7,855 bases of DNA from Oscillospiraceae bacterium (GCA_031270785.1 JAISWM010000057.1:1-7855); one strand, 5' to 3'; shown: positions 1-6,169, numbered from the stretch's first letter. Notes: generated from the sequence alone by a model not told the origin. Translations and numbers: made by a program.

Positions 1-122
1 GCTTTTGTTTCTTTTCTCACCTCCTTCAAGGGTTTTACTCTGATTTTCGCCATAATCGAATTCATAACCATTTTTTGGCTGAAAACTTCCGGGATCTCTT
101 CTTCTGAATCATTATTTTCACG
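1..122 (-). CDS. Possible partial ORF leaving the left edge
   Basis: On the minus strand a frame is open from just after a TAG at 125-123 to the left edge, about 40 codons. It reads RENNDSEEEIPEVFSQKMVM and continues into a basic stretch, MAKIRVKPLKEVRKETK. In-frame ATGs lie at 71, 65 and 53, and none has a good ribosome binding site. An AAGGAGG-like string at 26-20 is part of codons here, with no start codon at a suitable distance after it. Codon choice looks coding-like (many GAA, AAA and ATC), but the stretch is short. If real, it is divergent from the gene at 254. I do not recognise the product. Confidence 0.25.
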
Positions 123-180
123 CTAAATTTTGCGCAAATCGATGGCTTAAAAATATTTTTTAAAAAACAGTAAAAAAGCA

Positions 181-209
181 TTGACAATGTTTTGCGATTA
201 TGTTAAAAT
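181..209 (+). promoter_or_regulatory. SigA-type promoter for the secreted protein gene
   Basis: TTGACA at 181-186, a 17-nt spacer, then TAAAAT at 204-209, with TG at 201-202 giving an extended -10. The predicted transcription start is near 216, leaving a leader of about 38 nt before the ATG at 254. The match to the housekeeping consensus is nearly perfect. Confidence 0.85.
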
Positions 210-253
210 AAAAATATCACGTAATTATTAAATGAAACAAAGGAAGTAAAAAG

Positions 254-832
254 ATGAAATTGTTTAAAAAAATTTGTGCTGTAGGAATAGCTTGTTTTAC
301 ATTTATGGTGTTATGGCAAACGAAAGTTATAGCAGAAGATCCACCGTATTTTAGTATTCTTAGTCGCGACGATCAAGCAATATATCGTCTATTGCAACTG
401 AAATTTCAACAAGATGCAACGAAGCGCGTTAAAGATAGGGCGAGCATTACTGGCCAACTGAATGAAATTTTGCAATACATATATCACGATTCTGAAAATG
501 CTGGAGGAAGAATACTTGTATGTGGCCTATGTTTTATACCCGGATACCAGATTATACATAACAGGATTGCATATAATGTGCAAAGTCTGAGGTTTTTGCT
601 GGGAAGAGGTAAAAGCAATATAAATGGTGCTTTAGTAGATGAGAATTTCGGAAAATTATCACTTCCTTGCAGCAATACAATATTTGAAATGGCGAGAACG
701 AAAGATGGGGCAATAGCTCAATTTGAAGCAATGCTTAAGCGGAGTAATAATTTTGGAGAGATGCACAAATGGGTTATAAGATTTTCTTTCGGAACATTCA
801 ATCCTCAACTTGCACAGAATTCCACTGCCTGA
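254..832 (+). CDS. Secreted protein of unknown function, 192 aa
   Basis: I do not recognise the family. The N-terminus is a clear Sec signal peptide: basic KLFKK (2-6), a hydrophobic core at about 7-21, and a likely cleavage site after VIA (27) before EDPP. There is no lipobox. The mature part of about 165 residues is mixed and probably mostly helical, with cysteines at 90, 93 (CGLC) and 139 that could bind metal or form disulfides outside the membrane. The start is supported by AGGAAG at 241-246, 7 nt before the ATG, and by the strong promoter at 181-209. No clear terminator follows. It is convergent with the symporter gene and appears monocistronic. The gene call is firm; the function is unknown. 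Confidence 0.8.
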   Translation: MKLFKKICAVGIACFTFMVLWQTKVIAEDPPYFSILSRDDQAIYRLLQLKFQQDATKRVKDRASITGQLNEILQYIYHDSENAGGRILVCGLCFIPGYQIIHNRIAYNVQSLRFLLGRGKSNINGALVDENFGKLSLPCSNTIFEMARTKDGAIAQFEAMLKRSNNFGEMHKWVIRFSFGTFNPQLAQNSTA

Positions 833-1000
833 TCCGGTGCCCTGTTTCAGCTCCAGTACGGCCTGTTAGGATTCCGTTTATTTGTGCTCCTCTTCCTCGG
901 GAATTACTTCCGGATGCTTTACGGAAAATGTCATTGGCAAGAGATGTACGACTCAACAGAGTTGAAGGTTCAATGATACTTGAACGACGTATGGAACATA
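833..1000. other. Stretch without a convincing gene, locally GC-richer
   Basis: This stretch between the secreted protein gene and the repeat at 1001 is visibly richer in G and C than its surroundings. Long frames are open on both strands (+ to 1005, - from 1067), but neither has a ribosome binding site or a recognisable product. A frame-shifted tail of the 192-aa gene or an old gene remnant is possible. Local base composition alone can also explain the open frames. Confidence 0.3.
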
Positions 1001-1070
1001 GTTGAAATCCCTTTTTTCCCCCGCGAATCAGCGGGGGGGGAATTTTATTAACCAATTTGCCCCACAACCA
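1001..1070 (+). repeat. R1 hairpin repeat, copy A
   Basis: This is one copy of a dispersed repeat of about 70 bp: GTTGAAATCCCTT and a T run, then the stem CCCCCGC (1018-1024), loop GAATCA, stem GCGGGGG (1031-1037), then an arm ending CCACAACCA. The same flanks recur at 6170-6305 and, inverted, at 2573-2630, 2657-2750 and 3051-3125. It directly abuts the symporter stop codon (1071-1073), so it forms the start of that gene's 3' untranslated region. The hairpin lacks a T tract on the minus strand, so it is not a classical terminator. Confidence 0.85.
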
Positions 1071-2468
1071 TTATTTCCAAACGTCCGTATCAAAGATCCC
1101 GCACTTAGGCGCGTTAAAAACAGGATCTATTCCTAAAGATTTTTGACGTTTATAATCATCAGTGCAAATTTTTACTCTTTTAAAAAGTAATAATATTGCA
1201 ACTATATTTACGGTAGACATCAAAGCCATGGCTACTTCCGCAAAATCCCATACCCAAGATGAAGAAAGAACAGGCGCTATCATGACAGTAAATATACATG
1301 TAATTCTAAATATATTTAATAATTTTTTGTTGTTTTTAATAAATAAAAAATTGGACTCCGCGTAACAATAATTGCCTATTATTGAGGTAAACGCAAATAA
1401 AAGAACAGACACGGTGATAAAATATATACCTGCCACACCTAATTGTGAACTTACTGCTTGCTGAACATGGGGAATGCCCATATACTTGCCGTCCAAGGGA
1501 ACGTTTGAAAATAAAACTATTGCAGCTGAGGTTGTGCATACTATTGTATCAACAAAAACAGACAGTGTTTGCACAATCCCTTGCTTAACAGGGTGAGAAG
1601 TATCTGCCGAAGCGGCCGCGTTAGGAGCGCTTCCCATACCCGCTTCATTCGAAAGCAACCCTCTCTTAATTCCAACTATAACAACACTTCCCGCGAATCC
1701 GCCAAATATAGCATTAAAGTCAAATGCGTTTTTAAACATCAAGGATAATATCTCAGGCATTTTTTGTATATTTGTAATAATCACACCGGCACCTATCATT
1801 AAATATATCCCTGCCATAATAGGTACAATAATAGAAGAAATAAATCCTATTCTATGCACACCGCCAAAAATAATAGAAGCCGTTAAAGCGGCAAATATTA
1901 CTCCGATTGTAACATGAGCCCCAATATTTGATGCATAATTAGGTATATGATATTCAAACGCGGTAGAGATTATATTCGTCTGCAACGCATTAAAACCATA
2001 CGCAAAAGCTATGATAAGAAGTATAGAAAATAAAATTCCAAGTTTTCTTGACCCCAAAGCTTTTCGAATATAGTAAGAAGGACCCCCTCTTGAAGAGCCA
2101 TCTTCATTTAAGGTTTTATACATTTGAGCAAGTACACTTTCAGCAAATCCGGAAGCGGCACCGATAATAGCCATAATCCACATCCAAACCATTGATCCGG
2201 GGCCGCCTATAACAATCGCTATAGCAATACCCGCGATATTCCCCGTACCAACTCTGGAGGCGATTGATATTATAAAAGCTTTAAATGCGGATATTTTAGT
2301 ACCTGAAGTTTTTTCCGAGATTAATTTTATAGAATCAGGTAAAAATCTAAGTTGGGCAAATTTTGTTTTAACAGAATAAAATATGCCGCATATTGGCAAA
2401 AGCCCGATAAGTAAATAGGTATATAAAAAGTCATTAATACCGGAAAGCACCATAGATAAATTATTCAT
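1071..2468 (-). CDS. alsT: AGCS-family sodium:alanine/glycine symporter
   Basis: This is an integral membrane amino acid carrier of the alanine/glycine:cation symporter family, importing small neutral amino acids with Na+ (or H+). At 465 residues it is full length. Family signatures are present: SRVGTGNIAGIAIAI near 71-85, GGPGSMVWMW at 88-97, GGPSYYIRKALG at 128-139, and SNEAGMGSAPNAAA at 273-286. About 10-11 hydrophobic segments can be counted, and the C-terminal tail from about 430 is short and basic. The start is set by GGAGG at 2482-2478, 9 nt before the ATG. A repeat-built element ends only 3 bp upstream of that GGAGG, and a strong minus-strand promoter lies beyond it at 2947-2920. The family is certain; alanine versus glycine as substrate cannot be told from sequence alone. 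The symbol is by family only. Confidence 0.93.
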   Translation of the reverse strand: MNNLSMVLSGINDFLYTYLLIGLLPICGIFYSVKTKFAQLRFLPDSIKLISEKTSGTKISAFKAFIISIASRVGTGNIAGIAIAIVIGGPGSMVWMWIMAIIGAASGFAESVLAQMYKTLNEDGSSRGGPSYYIRKALGSRKLGILFSILLIIAFAYGFNALQTNIISTAFEYHIPNYASNIGAHVTIGVIFAALTASIIFGGVHRIGFISSIIVPIMAGIYLMIGAGVIITNIQKMPEILSLMFKNAFDFNAIFGGFAGSVVIVGIKRGLLSNEAGMGSAPNAAASADTSHPVKQGIVQTLSVFVDTIVCTTSAAIVLFSNVPLDGKYMGIPHVQQAVSSQLGVAGIYFITVSVLLFAFTSIIGNYCYAESNFLFIKNNKKLLNIFRITCIFTVMIAPVLSSSWVWDFAEVAMALMSTVNIVAILLLFKRVKICTDDYKRQKSLGIDPVFNAPKCGIFDTDVWK

Positions 2469-2485
2469 AATTAAAATCCTCCAAA

Positions 2486-2532
2486 TTATAGTGGTTTAAT
2501 TTAAAAAGTATAAACTCTTGTAACTCTTTCCC
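2486..2532 (+). repeat. Left terminal inverted repeat
   Basis: Forms an inverted pair with 2830-2876, with 3 mismatches over 47 bp. A related, more diverged copy of the outer 30 bp is at 6359-6388. The outermost bases spell TATAAT on the minus strand (2490-2485), but transcription from there would begin inside the symporter ribosome binding site. Confidence 0.85.
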
Positions 2533-2554
2533 TGTGAGCCCACGGGGAAAGAGT
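2523..2554 (+). repeat. ACTCTTTCCC hairpin (family R2)
   Basis: A 14-bp stem: ACTCTTTCCC-T-GTG, loop AGCC, CAC-G-GGGAAAGAGT, with one T-G pair. It is followed by GCACAAATGAGTATGCTTGG, and part of this tail recurs inverted at 6321-6355. Related hairpins flanked by ACTCTT and AAGAGT lie at 6460-6492 and, inverted, at 5320-5350. Confidence 0.7.
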
Positions 2555-2572
2555 GCACAAATGAGTATGCTT

Positions 2573-2630
2573 GGTTGTGGGTAAAATTGGTTGATAATAT
2601 CTTTTTTCCCGCTAGAGCGCGGGGGAGAGA
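2573..2630 (-). repeat. R1 hairpin repeat, copy B (shortened)
   Basis: An inverted copy with GGTTGTGGG, AATTGGTTGATAATATC and a T run before the stem CCCGC (2608-2612), loop TAGAGC and GCGGG (2619-2623). The outer arm AGGGATTTCAAC found in other copies is missing, so this copy is truncated on that side. Confidence 0.75.
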
Positions 2631-2656
2631 TGACTTACTTACGTGGATCTTTTTCA

Positions 2657-2750
2657 GTGATGGCTCAAATTGGTTGGTAATATCTTTTTTCCCCCCCGCC
2701 TTCGGCTGGGGGGAAAAAGAAGGGATTTAAACTGTTTTGAGGCATGACCG
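2657..2750 (-). repeat. R1 hairpin repeat, copy C (longest)
   Basis: An inverted copy with the strongest stem of the family: CCCCCCCGCC (2691-2700), loop TTC, GGCTGGGGGG (2704-2713), extended by T and A runs. Beyond AGGGATTT it continues into a module whose complement reads GGTCATGCCTCAAAACAGTT, which matches GGTCATGTCTCAAAATAGTT at 6170-6189. The repeat unit is therefore longer than the 70-bp core. Confidence 0.75.
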
Positions 2751-2812
2751 ATCTTTTCAAAAGAAACAGCTATATTGCAAAAACCATTTAAAAACGTGGC
2801 ATTATTTACGTT

Positions 2813-2835
2813 TTTCCCCGCCGAAGGCGGGGAAA
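2813..2835 (+). repeat. GC hairpin joined to the right terminal repeat
   Basis: TTTCCCCGCC (2813-2822), loop GAA, GGCGGGGAAA (2826-2835), a 10-bp perfect stem. Upstream, AAAAACC..TTTAAA..CG..ATTATTT resembles the minus-strand sequence just 3' of rpsO (about 7273-7240) and 3130-3160, so this flank is also a shared module. Confidence 0.7.
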
Positions 2836-2876
2836 GAGTTACAAAAGTTTATACTTTTTAAGTTAAATCACTATAA
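2830..2876 (-). repeat. Right terminal inverted repeat
   Basis: Partner of 2486-2532. Its last base touches an 8-bp palindrome arm, ACGCCAAA (2876-2883), whose mate TTTGGCGT is at 2904-2911. In a minus-strand transcript this arm comes first and can pair with the left repeat over almost its whole length. Confidence 0.85.
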
Positions 2877-2919
2877 CGCCAAAACAAAATCCACAATTTT
2901 TAATTTGGCGTATACATGT

Positions 2920-2947
2920 ATTATAATTATTTTGAATATAAAGTCAA
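2920..2947 (-). promoter_or_regulatory. Promoter reading toward the symporter gene
   Basis: On the minus strand: TTGACT (2947-2942), a 16-nt spacer, TATAAT (2925-2920). The predicted start is near 2913, inside or at the edge of an inverted repeat, ACGCCAAA...TTTGGCGT (2876-2883 and 2904-2911), that could be an operator or a 5' hairpin. A 10-bp palindrome, ATACATGTAT (2912-2921), overlaps the -10. The only gene downstream on this strand is the symporter, about 445 nt away across the 391-bp element. Confidence 0.7.
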
Positions 2948-3024
2948 TTAAAAAATACGAAATGATTTTTAAGCAATACGCTTAATTTATATAAATCAAT
3001 AGATTCTTTCTCTATTTTAGCAAT

Positions 3025-3053
3025 CATCGCCTCGCCGACAGGCGGGGCGATGG
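3025..3053. repeat. GC-rich hairpin, 12-bp stem
   Basis: CATCGCCTCGCC (3025-3036), loop GACA, GGCGGGGCGATG (3041-3052), with one T-G pair. It runs into R1 copy D. It lies downstream of pnp on that gene's strand but has no T tract beside it. Confidence 0.7.
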
Positions 3054-3125
3054 TTGTGGTTCAAATTAGTTGGTAATATCTTCCCCCCCGCTAGAACGCG
3101 TGGGTGAAAGAAGGGATTTCAACAT
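3051..3125 (-). repeat. R1 hairpin repeat, copy D
   Basis: An inverted copy: TGGTTGTGG, AATTAGTTGGTAATATCTT, stem CCCGC, loop TAGAAC, GCG-T-GGG, then GAAGGGATTTCAAC. The sequence beyond it (CATATGGCAAAAAC.TTTTTAAA) matches the module beyond copy C but with about 40 bp absent, so the two copies differ by an internal deletion. It starts 54 bp after the pnp stop codon. Confidence 0.75.
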
Positions 3126-3178
3126 ATGGCAAAAACTTTTTAAAGCAATAATATTTTTGTTTAAAACAAGTATTAAAT

Positions 3179-5263
3179 TTACATTATATTTTTCATAGAA
3201 AGATTTATCCTTCCTTTGCCGTCAATCTCAACAACTCTTACAAAAATTTCATCACCCAAATTCAGTACATCCGTTACTTTTTCTACTCTTTTGTTATCAA
3301 GCTGAGAAATATGGCAAAGCCCCTCTTTTCCGGGTACTATTTCCACAAACGCGCCAAAATTCATAATTCGGGTGACTCTGCCTTTATATACAGTTCCCAC
3401 TTCCAAATCCTTGTCAATATTATTAATTATTTCTATTACTTTTTTGCACTTGTCAACATCTAATCCCATAACAAAAATTCTTCCATCATCATGTATATCT
3501 ATTTTAACACTGTAATCCAGGCTCAGTTTCTGGACTACTTTTCCGCCCGAGCCTATTACTTCTCTTATTTTATCTACAGAAACTTTAGTATTTAATACCT
3601 TTGGAGCGTATTTAGATAATTCGTTTTTAGGTTTACTTATGCACTTTGCCATAACTTCACTTAATATATAGTTTCTTGCAACATGCGTTTTGCAAATGGC
3701 TTCTTTTACCATTTCAGGAGTTAAACCATCTATCTTTAAATCCATTTGTATTGCGGTTATTCCATCAAGAGTACCGGCAACTTTAAAGTCCATGTCCCCG
3801 AAAAAATCTTCCAAACCCTGAATGTCTACCATAGTCAGCCACTTATCACCTTCAGTAATAAGTCCGCACGATATCCCCGCAACTGGATCCTTTATGGGTA
3901 CTCCGGCGTCCATAAGAGCTAACGTTGAGCCACATACCGATGCCTGAGACGTAGAACCATTTGACGACAATACCTCTGAAACTAATCTTATAGCGTAAGG
4001 GAACTCATCTTCTGAGGGTAAAACCGGAATTAATGCTTTTTCAGCCAGCGCGCCGTGCCCTATTTCTCTTCTCCCCGGCCCTCTGTTTGGTTTAGTCTCG
4101 CCAACAGAGTAAGAAGGGAAATTATAATGATGCATATATCTTTTACATATATCCGAATCTATACCGTCCAGAGTTTGTTGATCGCTCATAGGCCCAAGAG
4201 TAACCACGGTAATTACTTGTGTCTGGCCGCGAGTAAACATTCCGCTGCCGTGTGCTCGGGGGAGTAACCCGATTTCGGCACATAAAGGTCTCATTTCGTC
4301 CATTTTTCGCCCGTCTATACGTTTTTGATCTTCAATAAGCCATTTTCTTACAACTTTTTTTTGTAATTTATATATGCATTCATCTATATTGGAAATACTG
4401 TCAGGATAGATAGGATCCAACTGCGTATGTGCTTTTTCATATAGAGGTTGTAATCTTTTTTCTCTTTCAAATTTATCGTTTACATAAAGGGCTGATTTTA
4501 TATCATCAATTAAAATATTTTCTATTTTATCATACATATCTGTGTCAAAAGTATCTTTTTTAAATTCAAATTTCTCTTTTCCGATTTCCTTTTTTATAGT
4601 ATTTATAAAATCTATTACCTCTTGATTTAATTTATGGCCAAACATGATAGCTTCATACATAATATCATCACTAATTTTGTCCGCCCCGGCTTCGATCATA
4701 ACAATTTTTTCTTTACCGGATACCACAGTAAGGGATAATTTTGATTCTTTACTTTGATTTTCCGTAGGATTTATTACCATTTTTCCATCAACATATCCAA
4801 CACTTACCCCCGAAACAGGTCCATTCCAAGGTATATCTGATATACTAAGAGCTATGGATGCACCTATCATTGCCGTAATTTCCGGCGAGCAGTCTTCGTC
4901 CACCGACAGCACTGTACACACCACCGAAACGTCATTTCTCATTTCTTTAGGAAAAAGCGGTCTTATCGGCCTGTCGATTACCCTTGAAGACAGTACGGCC
5001 TTCTCAGATGGTTTGCCTTCTCTTTTTGAAAATGACCCGGGAATTTTTCCGACAGAATATAATCTTTCTTCAAAATCTACTGAAAGCGGGAAAAAATCTA
5101 TGCCTTCTCTCGGAATACTTGACGCGGTTACCGCTACATTCAAAACGGTATCGCCGTACCTTATAAAGCAGGACCCATTGGCAAGCTGAGCATATTTTCC
5201 TGTTTCAACTACTAATTTCCTTCCTGAAATTTCCGTTTTAAAAACTTTATAATTGTTAAACAT
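3179..5263 (-). CDS. pnp: Polyribonucleotide nucleotidyltransferase (PNPase)
   Basis: A cytoplasmic 3'-to-5' exoribonuclease that uses phosphate to release nucleoside diphosphates; it works as a trimer in mRNA decay. The 694 residues match the family's usual 690-715. In order: first RNase PH domain (about 8-140, with FSKREGKPSEKA at 78-89), a helical linker (about 235-310), and a second RNase PH domain (about 311-540). That domain has RIDGRKMDEMRP, the phosphate loop NGSTSQAS (435-442) and EDFFGDMDF, whose D486 and D492 match the E. coli metal-binding aspartates. A KH domain with GSGG (571-574) and an S1 domain (about 622-691) follow. The frame is open to 5380, but ATG 5263 has GGAGGT 4 nt upstream and homology begins there. 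The 55-residue gene lies 269 bp upstream; rpsO, usually adjacent, is 2 kb away. Confidence 0.97.
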   Translation of the reverse strand: MFNNYKVFKTEISGRKLVVETGKYAQLANGSCFIRYGDTVLNVAVTASSIPREGIDFFPLSVDFEERLYSVGKIPGSFSKREGKPSEKAVLSSRVIDRPIRPLFPKEMRNDVSVVCTVLSVDEDCSPEITAMIGASIALSISDIPWNGPVSGVSVGYVDGKMVINPTENQSKESKLSLTVVSGKEKIVMIEAGADKISDDIMYEAIMFGHKLNQEVIDFINTIKKEIGKEKFEFKKDTFDTDMYDKIENILIDDIKSALYVNDKFEREKRLQPLYEKAHTQLDPIYPDSISNIDECIYKLQKKVVRKWLIEDQKRIDGRKMDEMRPLCAEIGLLPRAHGSGMFTRGQTQVITVVTLGPMSDQQTLDGIDSDICKRYMHHYNFPSYSVGETKPNRGPGRREIGHGALAEKALIPVLPSEDEFPYAIRLVSEVLSSNGSTSQASVCGSTLALMDAGVPIKDPVAGISCGLITEGDKWLTMVDIQGLEDFFGDMDFKVAGTLDGITAIQMDLKIDGLTPEMVKEAICKTHVARNYILSEVMAKCISKPKNELSKYAPKVLNTKVSVDKIREVIGSGGKVVQKLSLDYSVKIDIHDDGRIFVMGLDVDKCKKVIEIINNIDKDLEVGTVYKGRVTRIMNFGAFVEIVPGKEGLCHISQLDNKRVEKVTDVLNLGDEIFVRVVEIDGKGRINLSMKNIM

Positions 5264-5267
5264 TTTT

Positions 5268-5273
5268 ACCTCC
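5268..5273 (-). promoter_or_regulatory. pnp ribosome binding site, decides the start
   Basis: GGAGGT lies 4 nt before ATG 5263. It overlaps another in-frame ATG (5275-5273), which would add MEVK; that earlier ATG shares its G with the binding site and has no good site of its own. This favours 5263. Confidence 0.85.
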
Positions 5274-5319
5274 ATAAATTTATAGCCGCCACTCTTGAAA
5301 AAAGCGAATTTGCTTGTAT

Positions 5320-5350
5320 ACTCTTCTCTCAATAATAAAAGGGGAAGAGT
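5320..5350 (-). repeat. R2-like hairpin in the pnp leader
   Basis: ACTCTTC (5320-5326) and GAAGAGT (5344-5350) form a 7-bp stem that can extend by about 3 weaker pairs around an AT-rich loop. On the minus strand the 3' flank reads GAGTATACAAGCAAATTCGC. This resembles GAGTACACAGGCAAATTTAC after the hairpin at 6460-6492, so it looks like a decayed copy of that repeat. It would be transcribed just ahead of pnp. Confidence 0.5.
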
Positions 5351-5380
5351 TATAAAAAATCGGGTATTTTGTAAGGGCAT

Positions 5381-5532
5381 TAGCTACATCTCAAAGTGAA
5401 TTATAAAGTTTAGAAGCAAAAGCAGAATTTTACAGTTAGTGAACATGGACTTTCACTGACTCTTCAACAATTTTCAAACGTAGCACTGTAGAAAAAGCAA
5501 CTTAAAAATATTTTTGTTTTCTAAAACTCATT
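5381..5532. other. Gap between pnp and the 55-residue gene
   Basis: No gene is seen. A 9-bp stem is present: GTTAGTGAA (5435-5443) and TTCACTGAC (5452-5460) around an 8-nt loop. The minus strand after it reads TGTAAAATTCTGC, too poor in T to be a convincing terminator, so cotranscription of the 55-residue gene with pnp is possible. Confidence 0.4.
5400..5405 (-). promoter_or_regulatory. Possible pnp promoter (-10 only)
   Basis: A perfect TATAAT lies on the minus strand, but the bases 16-18 nt upstream are a poor -35 (TTCTGC or similar). It would give a pnp leader of about 130 nt. It is the only -10 of this quality between the 55-residue gene and pnp. Read-through from the promoter at 5832-5804 is the alternative. 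Confidence 0.35.
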
Positions 5533-5700
5533 TTATTTGCTCGATGTATTATCACTCTGAGCAGTTATATCATTTAGGCTTACATTAAGTGATTTCGCTA
5601 ACTCATCCGCAGCTGCACGAGACAAACTAATAGCACCTCTTCTTTTTTTCGAGATTTCTTGTAATTTCACTGGATCTAATTTCGACTCTTTTTGTGGCAC
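5533..5700 (-). CDS. Small helical protein, 55 aa, unknown function
   Basis: The start is GTG at 5700. An in-frame TGA lies three codons before it, so no longer start exists, and AGGAG at 5714-5710 sits 9 nt upstream. The protein begins MPQKESKLDPVKLQEISKK, continues RRGAISLSRAAADELAKSLN and ends VSLNDITAQSDNTSSK. It has no signal peptide or membrane segment and looks like one or two amphipathic helices with a polar tail. LSRAAADELAKSLNVSLNDI vaguely recalls half of a helix-turn-helix, but that is not enough to claim DNA binding. A strong promoter (5832-5804) precedes it. It lies between rpsO and pnp on their strand. The gene itself is well supported by promoter, binding site and frame; its role is not known. 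Confidence 0.65.
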   Translation of the reverse strand: MPQKESKLDPVKLQEISKKRRGAISLSRAAADELAKSLNVSLNDITAQSDNTSSK

Positions 5701-5803
5701 ATCGCATCACTCCTACAATTTTAGACGTTTTTATTGGCAACCTACGATTTTGAATATCGCTGTAACTAAATAAAACTACATTTCACCGTGCTACGCATAA
5801 GAC

Positions 5804-5832
5804 ATAGTATAAAAATATTTAGGCAAAGTCAA
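5804..5832 (-). promoter_or_regulatory. SigA-type promoter for the 55-residue gene
   Basis: TTGACT (5832-5827), a 17-nt spacer, TACTAT (5809-5804). Predicted start near 5797 with a leader of about 97 nt. Transcription could also continue into pnp. Confidence 0.75.
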
Positions 5833-5873
5833 CATTTCCTAAATTATATCATACCTTGAGGTTTTGTAACCAA

Positions 5874-5902
5874 CCCTGGAGCAAGCTCCGGGGCTTTTGT
5901 TT
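5874..5902 (+). terminator. Hairpin with T-rich tail at the IS element end
   Basis: CCCTGGAG (5874-5881), loop CAAG, CTCCGGGG (5886-5893), then CTTTTGTTT. The shape is that of an intrinsic terminator on the plus strand, but no plus-strand gene ends here. It is best read as the right-end hairpin of the IS200/IS605 remnant, which may block transcripts crossing it. Confidence 0.55.
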
Positions 5903-5919
5903 GCACTAATCGGAAAAAG

Positions 5920-6015
5920 TTAATTGATCGTGGTATATCCGATATACTTTGCCGTGCAAACGTAGTGATACAATAGTACAGAAATGTTGTGTGATTTATG
6001 AATGTATATACTCAT
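5920..6015 (-). pseudogene. tnpA: tnpA remnant, IS200-type Y1 transposase N-terminus
   Basis: The 31-residue frame reads MSIYIHKSHNISVLLYHYVC and then TAKYIGYTTIN before TAA. KSHN.S.LLYH.VC.AKYR is the well-known start of IS200-family transposases, which are normally about 150 residues. ATG 6015 has GAGGTGG (6027-6021) 5 nt upstream. After AKY the match is lost; a one-base shift gives YRIYHDQLTFSD and then a stop, consistent with a frameshift followed by a deletion. The HUH motif and catalytic tyrosine regions are absent, so no active enzyme can be made. If still transcribed, it would yield only a short peptide. Confidence 0.8.
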
Positions 6016-6169
6016 TCTTACCACCTCTTTTTGTACTATTATATCACGCTTGGTGGTACGGAGCAAGCTTTGGGGTTTACCCATCCCTAAAAAGTATAAC
6101 GAACTATAGTATTGGCATACAGAAAACCAAACGAAACAGACAACCGTAAAATAAGTTGCCTGTTTTTGG

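Larger units (their letters stand above)
2486..2876. mobile_element. 391-bp MITE-like element with 47-bp terminal inverted repeats
   Basis: The two ends are inverted copies that match at 44 of 47 positions (2486-2532 and 2830-2876), each beginning TTATAGTG and ending CTCTTTCCC. The interior carries two R1 hairpin repeats and no credible gene, so any transposition would need enzymes supplied from elsewhere. CCAAA ends the left flank (2481-2485) and recurs at 2879-2883, two bases beyond the right end; this could be an imperfect target duplication. The element lies between the symporter promoter and its ribosome binding site. The alternative is that the ends came together by chance shuffling of repeat modules. 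Confidence 0.55.
5870..6085 (-). mobile_element. Internally deleted IS200/IS605-family element
   Basis: A short element of about 215 bp. Both ends carry related hairpin sequences in the same orientation: GGAGCAAGCTTTGGGG near 6060-6075 (upstream of tnpA) and GGAGCAAGCTCCGGGG at 5878-5893 (downstream). Between them lie a TATAAT (6043-6038), a GAGGTGG binding site and the first codons of a Y1 transposase. Terminal hairpins in place of inverted repeats, and no target duplication, are typical of IS200/IS605. Nearly all of tnpA is gone, so the element cannot move itself. The exact ends are estimated. Confidence 0.7.

Noticed and set aside
769..1005. 78-codon plus-strand frame overlapping the secreted gene
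   Set aside because: No ribosome binding site, and it overlaps the end of a well-supported gene. The facing minus-strand frame (798-1067) is equally open, so composition is the simpler cause.
1013..1040. Repeat hairpin as the symporter terminator
   Set aside because: On the minus strand the stem is followed by AAAAAAGGG and not by a T tract. The same structure recurs away from gene ends.
2485..2490. TATAAT on the minus strand at the left terminal repeat, as a symporter promoter
   Set aside because: No acceptable -35 at 16-18 nt, and transcription would start inside the GGAGG site, removing the ribosome binding site.
2737..2985. 82-codon plus-strand frame
   Set aside because: It crosses a repeat arm, a GC hairpin and the right terminal repeat, starts with TTG without a binding site, and has no protein-like character.
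5263..5380. Longer pnp start at 5380
   Set aside because: The extra 39 residues have no family homology and run through the leader hairpin, while GGAGGT directly precedes ATG 5263.
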